64,000 bases of DNA, taken from contig NC_057370.1 of assembly GCF_016906535.1 (NCBI RefSeq), positions 3,162,001-3,226,000 of the forward strand, written 5' to 3'. The translations under genes were made by a program, and so were the position numbers. Positions within the stretch are counted from its first letter, which is position 1, and the number at the start of each line of letters is the position of its first letter. Positions 23,737 through 35,138 of the stretch are shown here, piece after piece. The notes under the pieces were generated by a model, which saw only the letters and a program-made list of their open reading frames with translations, was not told the origin of the DNA and did no database searches. The stretch comes from Rhizoctonia solani. Its lineage: Eukaryota > Basidiomycota > Agaricomycetes > Cantharellales > Ceratobasidiaceae.

Positions 23737-26700
23737 ATGGGGTCGCGGAGCGGACTCGAAACGCACGACCTAACCGCGCTTATATCGAGCACCGGGGGAT
23801 CAACAGTATACCCCAACGAAGAGACTATCCTTAATGTTCTGCAGACTAGGTTTAGGGCGGATGAGCCATATGTCCGTATCGCAGGAACCACTCTTGTCGT
23901 CGTCAACCCACTCAAGTCTCTGGCCAGCGTAAACGATCTCAGTGCTACCGAGTATGCAAAACTCTCTAGAGCGGTCGAAAAACCCCAGTTACAGCCGCAC
24001 GTGTATGAGCTTGCAGCTCGCGTGTACGCGATGATGAAAAGGACTGGAATCCCACAGACAGTTGTTTTTAGGTGTGTATTTTTATTGGATTTATTTACAG
24101 GTGTTCTCGGAGGCTGAACCTGGACTTCATTTGTTTAGGGGAATTACGGGATCAGGCAAGTCTCACACAGCATCGCTATTTTCGTCCCAATTGGTTCGAC
24201 TATCGGCGCGGTCCGGTCCAGCCTCGCAAGTAGCCGCTCAACTCGGAGCACTACAGACCGTCTTGACGTCGTTCGGTCATGCGAAGACCTCTCATACCGC
24301 ATCGGCATCCCGGTTTTCATGCTATACCGAACTATACTTCGATTCACCTAATCGGGCACATCTTACTGGTGCCATTGTACACACATTCGGCCTTGATAAA
24401 AGGCGACTGTCCCGACTTGCTCACGACGAGCGCACATTCCATGTCTTTTATCAACTTTTGGCCGGAGCCACAGCCCAAGAACGCGATTCCCTGGTTTTGG
24501 GCGATATGACAGATTATAATTTGCTGGCATCCAGCGGTTGTTACCGTCTTCCTGCCGGTCCCTTCTCCGATGACGCACTGGCCATGCTCGATCTACGAGA
24601 CGCACTCAAAACTCTCGCTTTTAAGCCCAAGCATATCACCTCCATTTGGTCTCTCCTCACAGCGATCCTTACTCTTGGCAACATTCAATTTGCCGATCAC
24701 GGCGGAACCACCAATGAGGCAAGGGGCGAATCGGCTTATGTCACCAATCCCGAAGTGCTCGAACAAGCCGCCACACTCCTTGGTGTGCCATCCGAGCAGC
24801 TATCAGACGCGTTGACCGTTCGGACCAATTATATCCGACGCGACCTATTTACTTCGGTTCTCAATGCCCCAGAATGTGCCAAGCAGACTGAGCAGCTTGC
24901 CATGGACTTGTATGCAATCCTCTTCGCCTATGTCATCGAGAGCGCCAACCATCGCATTGCTCCCCGCGACGTCGACCAAGTTCCGGAATCAGCCGGTATA
25001 ATTGCAATGCTCGATACACCTGGCCATCAAGCACGCAGCAACGGGGCAGGTACACTTTTGGCCAGTGCTCTTTCTGAAAATGGATTCGAGGAGTTTTGTG
25101 CCAACTTCCAAGCAGAATGTATCAACGCATTTGTCCTGCGTCACGCTTTTGACGACACGATCGGATTAAGCTCCCGCGTGACTTCCGATGGCATTTCCTT
25201 GCCAACCGTTCAACTTGTCGATAACTCTGCGTGCGTCGAGCTTCTTCGTGGTGTCTCTGCACCAGGTAGTGTCGAGCGCCCTGGAGGCGTCATTGGCCTA
25301 ATAGACAAGGCTGCGCGTGGTGTTAGCAATGGATCCGGTTTACCGCACTCCAATGACCTCTTGCAAGATATGGCTCACGCATTCGGAGTTCATGCCTCGT
25401 ATATCACGTCTCCGTCGTCTAGCGCCGCTGCTGACCAAGCCCTATTTGGAATCGCTCATTACGCTGGTTCTGTCTCGTACGACGTTCGCGACTTCGTCGC
25501 CCGGGATGTTGACACTCTCGATCCGGGTGTTCTCAATGTTCTCCGCCGTACAAACGAGCCGTTCATCGAAAAGCTCATTGCCGGCCCTGCAGTCCGCGTC
25601 GAAATGCACGCGCGAGAACGAGGCGTTGTGGTTCGCGCGCAAGTCGGCTCGCGCGCATTGCGTATGCCCAATTCGCGACTCCGCCGCTCAACTGAAAATC
25701 GTGAAGAGCTCGATCCTGAGGGAATTTATCCTGTGATGACCCAATTATCTTACGCGCTCGGCGTTGCCACCGATGCTCTTGGCGGCGAGGGTGCAGAACA
25801 AGACGGTCAGAATGTGCCGGTGCTGTGGAATGTGACTTGCATTCGTCCCAACGACTCGCAGACGCCCAACAGTTTCGACAAGCGACGAGTCCGGGCCCAG
25901 ATTCGGGCGCTTGGTTTGCGCGAAATGGTCGAGCGCAAGATTGGCGAGGTTGTGATCGGCGTGCCCAGACAAGAGGGAGATGATCGGTACGGTCCTGGGA
26001 GTGGCTGGGAGCGAGAAGGTGTCGAAGGCCGAGATTGTGTTTGGTTGGGATACGAACCTTGGAAAGCACTTGAAGATCAGGTCCGGACTGGAGAGCCCGG
26101 GGAAGGTGAAGAAGAGCCGGCTGAGCCTGTTCGAAGCTATGCGCGACAACATGATCGGACTACGAGCGCGGCCGGTATCGGGGATGGCGCCGAGGATTCA
26201 TTGCTTCCCGAAAATAGCCCGTTTGCTGACGCCAATGCTGCCGATTGGGACCGCAAGGCATCGTATGCTACTCTTCCTACTCCTCCCTCTGGTACCGCCG
26301 CTACGACACCGGGTACTCCCGAACTCGGCGTTCTCCCCAACAAGGAAAAACCGGTCATGAAAGGACACAAAGAAGAGGTTGCCGAGACGCGTGTGCGTAA
26401 GGTCTGGAGGGTCTTCACCTGGATGTGCACTTGGTGGATCCCCACGTACCTCCTCATTCATGTCGGCAGGATGAAGCGCCCCGACATTCGGCAAGCCTGG
26501 CGCGAGAAAGTCACGATTTGCATGCTCATTTTCTTTGCTTGCGCATTTGTCATCTTCTACATTATCATCTTTGGCAAGCTTCTCTGCCCGCAATTCGACA
26601 AGGCCTGGAACGTGGACGAGCTATCTGGCCATGCCGCCGAGAACGATTATTGGGTCGCCGTGCGAGGTATCGTCTACGACATTACCGATTTCTGGAAAGG

Positions 26701-29700
26701 TAGCCACAGCGATATCACTGCCCAACCGTCTTCGAACGACCTAATGCAGGAACTCTGGGGCCAGGACTTGACTTCGTACTTCCCCATTCCTCTTACCCTC
26801 GGCTGCTCCGGTCTTGTATCGGACACAACCATGACTCTCGGCGTTTCCAACCAAAGCACGATCACAGTCCCCACAGCGATTCATACCTCGGGCTCCGCCC
26901 AGTCTGTTACGAGCTCCCAGCTCGCGAGTGAAACTTGGTATACCAACCGGTTCTTGCCCAAGATGGACGAATATTACAAGGGCACGTTGGTGTGGGACTG
27001 GAAAACGATCGAGAGCAATGCGCTGAACGATGACACTGGTCGGACATGGGCTGTTTGGGACGAAAACGTTTATGACCTGAGCGACTACTTTTACACCATC
27101 GACCAGAACCCGAATCAATCCAAGTACGAATTCATCGACTCGCGGGTCACGGCTTTGTTCAGGCAACAACCCGGGCAGGACATTACCAAGAACATTCGCA
27201 GGGAGTTGGACAAAATGTCTAGCGAAGATCAAGCCAAGATCTACGCGTGCATGAAAAACGTGTTTTACGTTGGCAAGACCGACTTTAGGAAAACCCCCAA
27301 GTGCCAATTCAGTAGTGTGTTGCTTATCGTATTTGCGGCAATCATAGCTGTTACTATCCTTGCAAAGTGTGGGTACTTGTGAGCGGAGCTTTAATTTGGT
27401 GATACTGATCTACATTATCGGCAGTCTTGGCCGCTCTCCAGCTCACTGGTAAACGCTCGCCCGAAGCCATGGACAAGTTCGTTATTTGCCAGGTCCCGGC
27501 GTACACCGAAGATGAAGAGTCTCTTCGCCGAACCATCGATTCGCTCACGGTCCTCAAGTACGACGACAAGCGTAAATTACTGTTCATCATTTGTGATGGG
27601 AATATTATCGGATCAGGAAACGATCGTTCGACTCCTCGTATCTGCTTAGACATTTTAGGTGTGGATCCTGCGCTCGATCCAGAGCCTCTACGGTTCAGAA
27701 GTGTCGGCGAAGGATCCAAACAGTTGAATTACGGCAAGGTCTATTCGGGGTTGTACGAATTCGAAGGCCATGTTGTGCCGTGAGTTTGAGCCTGGTTTAG
27801 CTCCGGCCCCTTGATTATGCTCATACTTCGGCCGATAGGTACATTGTAGTGGTGAAGACCGGCAAGCCCAGCGAGACCTCCAAACCGGGTAATCGTGGGA
27901 AGCGAGACTCTCAGATTTTGCTGCTTCACTATCTGAACCGTGTGCACTTCGACGCCCCGATGAGCCCGCTCCAGCTCGAGATTTACCATCAAATGAGGAA
28001 CGTGATTGGAATCGACCCGGCGTTCTACGAGTATATTTTCATGGTGGATGCCGACACAGTACGTACCATCGCTCCAAGCAAAATAAACCTTTTGGGTTTT
28101 TGAGATCCTACGCTAATCCTATTTGGTGCCTGACCCAGACTGTTACTCCGGATTCATTGAACCGGCTCGTGGCTTGCACGGCAGACGATTCTCAGATTAT
28201 CGGAATCTGCGGCGAGACCAAGTTGGACAACGAGGAAGGCTCGTGGTGGACCATGATCCAGGTAAGATAAATTAGCGGAATAATTTAGGACTTCCTTCAA
28301 TTGACCCTGTGCCAGATCTACGAGTACTATATTTCCCATCATTTGGCTAAAGCTTTCGAGTCACTGTTTGGATCCGTCACCTGTCTACCCGGATGTTTTT
28401 CCATGTACCGCATTCGTACTGCCGACAAGGGTCGCCCAATCATCATTTCGAACCGCATCATCGATGACTACAACGAAGGCATCGTCGACACACTTCACAA
28501 GAAGAATCTACTGCATCTAGGAGAGGATCGTTACCTAACGACCCTCATGATGAAACATTTCCCTACCTTCAAGATGAAATTCACGCCCGACGCAATTGCT
28601 CACACTATTGCACCCGATCGATGGAGCATCTTGCTGTCCCAACGGCGTCGATGGATCAACTCCACTATTCACAATCTTTGCGAGCTGGTCGTCCTGCCTG
28701 AACTGTGTGGTATTTGCTGTTTCTCTATGCGGTTCATCGTGTTTTTGGATTTGGTCGGAACAATCGTAAGTAGGCTTGTGATTGGCACTTGTATGCGCGT
28801 CCTAATGTTCAATTTGATCGACAGATCCTCCCTGCCACATGTGTATACGTGAGTACTTCGACCTGTCTTTTTCAGCACCTGGATTGACGTTTTGGATCAG
28901 CTCGTGTACTTGATTGTCATCACTGCGACAGGGTCTGGGCCCATCCCCTACATTACACTAGTCATGCTGGCTGCGACTTATGGTTTACAGGTGGGCCCCT
29001 CCCCTTTCATTTCACCTATGCTGAACCCTAATAACCACGTTGGATAGGCGATCATATTCCTGTTAAAACGTGAATTTATGCTGATCGGATGGATGATAAT
29101 TTATCTATTTGCGTATGCCGTTTCACTCCACGTGTATCGTTTGATCCATGCTTATCTGAATCGTAACAGATACCCCGTATACAGTTTCTTCCTCCCGATC
29201 TATTCGTTCTGGTCTATGGACGATTTCTCCTGGGGTAACACCCGTCTTATCCAAAACGAAGGAGGCAAAAAGGTTGTTGTCCTACCGGAAGATGAGGGCT
29301 TTGACGAAAGCATGATCCCCTTGAAGAAATTCAGTGGTCAGTCCATCGCTATTCGGCTTTTTAAATTCAATGCTAAATATGAAACCGCCCACGCTTCACC
29401 CACGCCATTGCGCAACGTATACAGAATATGAAGCAGAAGCATGGGAAACAGGGTCGCACAAGTCAGTAGAGTCGAAACAGACAGGCTATACGCAAGCCAA
29501 GTCTTTGTCCGCCCAGGACTTTGCGCGCCGTCGTGCTCAGGAAACAGGTTTCGCAGCGTCGTACCACGCTGGGTCTCAAAGCGGCGATTATTACCGAGAC
29601 ACCAACAAGATGTCTGGTGCAGGCAGTATGCGAGGTCATGGTAGTAACTCTGGCCACGGTCCTGGGCTTCGTTCGCAAGGCTCGAATCCCAATCTCCAGC

Positions 29701-30343
29701 AGCAATATCTCATGCCCCAATTCAGTGGAATGGGTGGAATGGGTGGAATGGGTGTGAACATGCCATGGATGGGCTCTCAGGCCGGTAGTGATTATGGAGG
29801 GCATGGCGCTGCAGGCAGTATGAACATGGGAATGATGGGAATGAACCCCTACATGATGGGCTCTATGGGCTCTATGGGCATGGTCAACAACCCATATGCA
29901 GCAAGCACAATGGGAGGTGTTCCTCGAAATAGCGTAATGACTAACCTCAATATGTTTGGAGGCGGCCTCGAAGCTCAGCAGACGGGCAACACTGGTCTGG
30001 GTCTCGGAGGAGGTCTCGGCACAGGGACGGGTGGACGACCAATGTCTACGTTCTCCATGGCTACAACAGTAAACCCGCTCGCTGGTGGGCCGAGCCAAAG
30101 TACAAACCCGAGCGATGAAGAGCTTTTGACCGTATTGAAACACTACTTGGCAAGCCAGGATTTGTTCTCGGTGACAAAGAAGTAGGATTATATTTCCTTC
30201 GGTGTCTTTGATGTTTCTGACCATGTCTAATTTGCAGGAGTGCGCGTGAAGCCGTGGCACAACGTTTCCCCAAGGCCGACTTAAGTGATCGCAAGGACTT
30301 TTTGAACAAATCCATTGATACGATCCTCACAGAAAACGCATAG
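23737..30343 (+). CDS. Chitin synthase with myosin-motor-like domain
   Basis: Plasma-membrane enzyme that polymerises UDP-GlcNAc into wall chitin. Eleven exons: 23737-24071, 24139-27368, 27425-27779, 27839-28058, 28139-28261, 28316-28765, 28825-28848, 28901-28990, 29048-29336, 29425-30181 and 30238-30343; about 1,990 aa. Order: motor-like domain (about residues 1-750; P-loop [16 protein letters not shown] and a DTPG switch), an acidic linker, TM segments (about 860-925), a cytochrome-b5-like module ([15 protein letters not shown]), another TM (about residue 1175), then the catalytic domain with MVDADT, EDRYLTT and the QRRRW signature. Further TM segments and WGNTR follow. The tail is Gly/Met-rich and ends in a DEK_C domain ([16 protein letters not shown]..). 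This is the fungal motor-type class (like Ustilago Mcs1 or the ascomycete class V/VII enzymes), thought to be carried to growing tips. The P-loop differs from the myosin GESGAGKT, so ATPase activity is doubtful. Confidence 0.96.
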
Positions 30344-31502
30344 ACATTTTCCCGCTTCCACCTCGTTTTCAAACACTGCAATCACTCTCCTTAGCATACA
30401 CTCAAGTCCAATATCATATCTGCAGTGCATTCCCTCGCTGTTTCTGTCATCTCCTCATATCGGACATATGGTACTTCCTCTGAACTCTTGGCTTTTAAAT
30501 TTGTCGTTTCGTGACTATAGTACTAGTACACGGACTGTTTGTTGGTCTTTTTTTCGTACGATATAGACAATAATATATCTGCTTTCTGTCTGGACTAGCT
30601 TATCAATATCGATTATTCGATCGGCTCAGCAGTGGATTATATCATCGGAATCCCCCAAACTGAAGAGCATAATCAAACTACCAGTTGATACGTTCGTCAA
30701 ACCCTTGAAGTGCGGGGTGGTTCTTATCTCCAATGTGATTGCTTATCAAACCAAAATGTATACAACACCACTTGACCTCATCCTACGTATAACGGATATA
30801 ATGTTCGGGCACCCAGATACGGAGGTTGCGCCTGGATCCTCGCCCCCTCTCCCCACCCCCACACATACCTTGACAATTGCGATCGCATCACCAAAAGTAT
30901 TCTAGCCTATTTTGACGTTGAAAAGCAAGTAATCCACGTGTCGCGAGTATAAAAATTGCCGATCTGGTCCCGCTTGTCAATCATACCTGAAGTGCTATTC
31001 TCGTGCAACGATTACACCCACGTTCATTTCAACCAACTTTTGCGCAATTCGCCTGCATACAGCATCCTTCCACGGCTAGCTTTAGGTAATTTTGGTGTCC
31101 AATATTATTCCTTTTGTCCGTATGAGCAGTAGATCCGTTTCTGTGTGTCCCTTCAAAATACCTGCTTTGTCCTGTGCTGTCGTATATCATAATGGAGCCA
31201 TGCGTTGGCGCTAACAAGGATAGGTATTTTTCCAATGCTCTTGTGCTCATCCCAGACGACCGTTATGTAAAGGCCTATCTGAAGCTCATACAAGGCGTGC
31301 TAAACGAAACATCAGGATGAACGGCATGATTACTTGGAGATGATGTTCGAGGTGCTGTGGGGTCACTAGCGCGCTATGAGGTTTCGGCGTGAATTTCAAA
31401 CCAGTGAAGACGCTCATCACTCCTACAAAACCAGCAAGGAAAGCCCCTACTTGTCTCTCACACCTGCTACGCCCTACAAGTATATGAACTGCGACAACTA
31501 TC
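30344..31502. other. Intergenic region
   Basis: The 3' flank of the chitin synthase gene (T/C-rich) followed by AT-rich sequence up to the F-box-like gene. A minus ORF at 31286-31528 includes hydrophobic stretches but overlaps the start of the downstream gene and shows no domain. Not called. Confidence 0.5.
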
Positions 31503-32717
31503 ATGCATAGGCCAATTCCTCTAGACATAATAATCCAGATTATTCAGTTTGTTGTATGGGAATTGAAGCGATGCGAAAGAACCCTCCAAGTTGAGCTGTC
31601 CAAGGCCAAGTTCCAGAGTGGCGTTGCGAATGCATGTAAAGCCTATCGCGACATGTACATGCTCGAATGGACCCGCTACTTGACCTTACATAAAGTTGAA
31701 GACTGGAAATTTGCTATCGATCACGACTTTGCCTCACATGTTCGGTAAGCTAAAGATATATTCAGCTCTCTTGTACCTGCTGAAAGTGTACCAGATCTCT
31801 AGTGATTAAAGAGGACACTTTGCCGTCCTACACCACCGTGAAAGCACACCTCGACTTCTCTCGGTTTGACTTAATTCATACCCTAACCCTGGACTGCCAC
31901 AATGATGTTGGACACAGTACTTCACTGGGCTTAAAAGGGCAATGGTCATACAAGAAGATTATTCCGAACCTCCCGAGAAGGTTGAAATCACTCGTTATAC
32001 TGAATGCCCATGGGCCAGATCTGCAAGTCATTCAGAAAGTGATTAAGCAGTGCAGCGGTCTAGAAAGTTTGACACTCGGACGTTGCACCAAATTTAACCG
32101 CCCTGAGGGCTGCGAATTCTGGCGTAGCTTTCCTAATGATCACGACTCGTACTTTTCAAGACAAGGCGTTGATGGTTATGCTGTGCGTGAAAAGCCTCGT
32201 ACTAGGAACCCCAACCTCTGACATTTTACTGCAGAATGCACTCGGTACCGAGCTCCAGGGGTTGCCCAATCTCAAGGCCATTTTCGTCAATGTTTATTTG
32301 ACCGATACGAAATATCTGAACGAAGCGAACCTCGAAGCTCCTGCTTCCGTAGTTGAAGCGCCTCAATTCCCACCCGAAAGCAATCCGGAGATTGCAAATA
32401 GAATTGTCAAAGATGCGACAAATAATCCGACTGGATTACAGTCGCCCGCGCCCGTTGGATCTAGAATGATGGAACCGGAGAAAAGAGGGACCAAGTGTGA
32501 GGAAGAAAAGGCTACAGAAGAAGCTGAGAATGTGGCGGCCAAAGTCCTATTTGACTGTCACCCAGCTCTGGAGACCGCCGGGTTTATTTCCTATTGGTCC
32601 AAAAATCATTTGGGATGGTCAATCCGGAAACGCAAGGAAGAGAACGATAATAAATCACCTGACCCTGGAGGGGAGCAGGATGTAATCGGTACTGTAGAGT
32701 TGCTTCAATCTATTTAG
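31503..32717 (+). CDS. F-box-like/LRR protein (copy A)
   Basis: Probable substrate-recognition-type protein. Three exons: 31503-31744, 31795-32182 and 32235-32717, giving 370 aa in frame. The N-terminus (RPIPLDIIIQIIQFVV) has the hydrophobic pattern of an F-box helix. The middle has a degenerate LRR-like part (LKSLVILNAHGPDLQVIQKV, SLTLGRCTKFNR). The C-terminus is charged. The second intron falls exactly after GVDGYA, the same position as the intron after GVPAYA in the minus-strand gene at 38.7-40.1 kb, so the two are paralogues. The alignment includes CSGLESLTLGRCT versus CPLLQSLTLSRCT and DSYFSRQGV versus DSYFSDQGV. Such lineage-expanded F-box-like families are common in Agaricomycetes. The F-box assignment itself is weak, and partners are unknown. 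Confidence 0.7.
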
Positions 32718-33442
32718 CGGGGGTGTGCGCTCGGGTTCATGGACCAGGGGGGCAGACTGGTCGTACCTTGGCAGCATCGTCGCTAGATTATACCAGTGTG
32801 CTAAAGATACCCGAAGGCCAAATGAGAACCCGCCAAAAATAACTGCCTTATAATTTTGATTATACTTCGCCCCGATGTTATGAACCTCTTACGCTTAGAT
32901 ATGGGAGTAAAGCTGCCTTTATGCACGAGTCATTTCCTATGCATCTTACATAAATGGAGTCAATTTGTACTATGTAACACGTTGTTTTTCTGCATATAAA
33001 TGCTCCCTCATGGCTGAAACGCAATCGATTCGAAACAACATGAAAGCAGGTCATCAGAAGTGCCTATATACATATTGAATGATGGATAAGAATAAACTTA
33101 GGTTTCGGTAGCTCTGTGTATCTGACCCGGTATCATGAGACTAAAGGCAAAAACGAGTATACACAAACCTGTGTATACATTGTTATCGTCAGATATCAGC
33201 ATGTATGGGGGATCCGGCAGGAAGTGCGCGGATGAAAACTGGGCCACCGAGACGCGAGTAGAACTCGTGGGTGGGTGGCCAGATCTGACGATGAACGAAA
33301 TGTGGGTAAGAACTCATGTGTCGCAACGATTCGCGAAATGTATCGATGTGAGCGAATGGGGCGGTGGGTGGGAAAACGAAATAAAAGTGCAATGATGAGT
33401 CGAATACACTGTGGAAGTCTCGACGAGCAAGCACGATCGATG
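32718..33442. other. Intergenic region
   Basis: AT-rich; no gene seen. ORFs at 33135-33395 (+) and 33189-33434 (-) overlap each other and lack domains. Confidence 0.5.
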
Positions 33443-33605
33443 ATCACGTGGCTGTTTTTAAAAATATATATTTAGAGAGTTACATGCGAACGAGATCTGA
33501 ACACATATGGTTGTATCTAGTGTCCGACCACGTGTCGTGAGCGGTTTGCCTTGTTCGCATGTAGCTCTTTAAATATGAATCCAAAAAAAAGTCCGACCAC
33601 GTGAT
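33443..33605. mobile_element. MITE-like element 1 with ATCACGTGG termini
   Basis: A 163-bp element whose ends are inverted repeats: ATCACGTGG at 33443 and CCACGTGAT at 33597-33605. The similarity runs inward for about 48 bp, including TTTAGAGAGTTACATGCGAAC (33471-33491) against the complement of 33553-33573. No ORF. The termini contain a CACGTG palindrome. Confidence 0.6.
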
Positions 33606-33868
33606 CGGGGGGGTTTTTTTTTGATACAATTTATTACTGGGACCCGAACACTTGGTCGGATACCGAGGGCTATCAACTAATAGATACACGCATAGGCGAC
33701 AGGCAAGGGCAGGTGGGAAGATAAAAGGGAACACACAGGAGGGTTGAGAAGCGCACATGACCTGGAGAACGCGCCAGCAGGGGAATGCAAGGTTGGGAGG
33801 GACGGGTGGGAAACCACGTGATCGGGTTCCAGTAATAAATTGTATCAAAAATTGACAATCACGTGACT
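33598..33868. mobile_element. MITE-like element 2 with CACGTGAT termini
   Basis: Perfect 18-bp inverted pair GATACAATTTATTACTGG (33623-33640) and its complement (33829-33846), extended outward to CACGTGAT on both sides. Total about 270 bp. Its left end overlaps the right end of element 1, so the two share one CACGTGAT. It is non-coding apart from a chance minus ORF. A related terminal sequence occurs near 49403. Confidence 0.65.
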
Positions 33869-35138
33869 ATAAGCCCGAATCCCTACGCCTAAATCTGGGT
33901 TCGTGGGTCTCCGCAGGCTCCGATCCACAGCCACCTATTGAATGTGAATGATATTCTGTTATACTTCATGGGCTCATACAAATATTAGCATGCAAACATA
34001 ACGCACTCATATATCACCGACACATAACACAAAAATTGATGGTCTTGGTACAAGGTGGGTGTTTCGTCAAACAAATTGTGGGCTGTGACGGTGGTGCAAA
34101 CTTATGACAAGATGCAGCAGGATAGAGTAGGATAACCTTCAGCGCTTGCGGGTGGTTATCCACTGATCTTACTTACAGAGCTTACTATGAATGTTTGTCC
34201 GGCTATAAATTGGTCCTGTGCTTGAGCCTAGTGGGCTCATAGAATGGAGGGGTTAGCATGCCCGTCCCCCCGAAAGGCAGGCCAGTAGTTATTCCCATTT
34301 ATTGAAGGATTCAATGACGAAGATAACGAGGCATAGGATCCGCTCACAAATGCTTACTTATCGGTAATTCTTAATACTACGAACAAAGTCTTGAATTTGT
34401 CGAAAGTATATTTATGATTACGGTTGAAATTAAGTCCAATCTCCGCCCAAATAATTTTGACGACATCTGCATAAATATAAACCCTAGCCGTGGCCACGCA
34501 ATGCAGAGGGTGCACACTCCTCTTATTTTCATTCAAGCAAGCAACCTAAGCCTAAGATCCAGCGGGACTATAGGTAATGTAACTATGTCCAATAGCAATA
34601 ATTTAAGTTTACCGGATGTGGCCATGGGACCCTCATCGACGTCGTTAAACTCAACTATAAAACATGTGAATTTTCAGACAGAAAAATACAATTGTTTGGT
34701 AATGCATATCTTAGAGTGGAGGGTAGACTTATTGAAGTCATACATTAAACAATGATCATATGGGAATACTGGGTTATGGACTTCTCGTAAGGTAGAGAGC
34801 CGTAAAACTGCTGTATTTTGTTGAGGTTGTGCTTATATCACGGTCGTTGATTACATAACTCGGTCCTACCCAATCGACACGCCATCCGAGGAGTTCACGT
34901 TGGCAACTACGATAAAGCCTTGAGTCGCGTCAACTAACTCTCGTTGGAGACACATCCGAATCCAAGGTATAATGTAATGTTAATCCGCTCAACAAAATAC
35001 TAAACACCCACAAAGTCTTTATTGTTGACAGGAACCGGGGTTCTGTGTGATAAGTGCAGGCAACAAATCTTTGCTTCAGTAGCTCAGTAAGTTAGATGCT
35101 ACGTGCTTTCGTTGTAGAACCAAGCTGACGTTCGTAGC
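33869..35138. other. Intergenic region upstream of auxilin
   Basis: AT-rich; no recognisable gene. A plus ORF at 34414-34755 has no domain. The last few hundred bases should contain the auxilin promoter. Confidence 0.5.

Noticed and set aside
26741..27307. 188-codon minus ORF within the chitin synthase gene
   Set aside because: Antisense shadow of a GC-rich, strongly conserved exon.
31286..31528. Minus-strand ORF with TM-like segments overlapping the F-box-like gene start
   Set aside because: Antisense to a supported exon, no domain, no splice partners.
35065..35125. tRNA-like box (TAGCTCAGTAAGTTAGA) upstream of auxilin
   Set aside because: No matching T-arm box or acceptor stem at a suitable distance.
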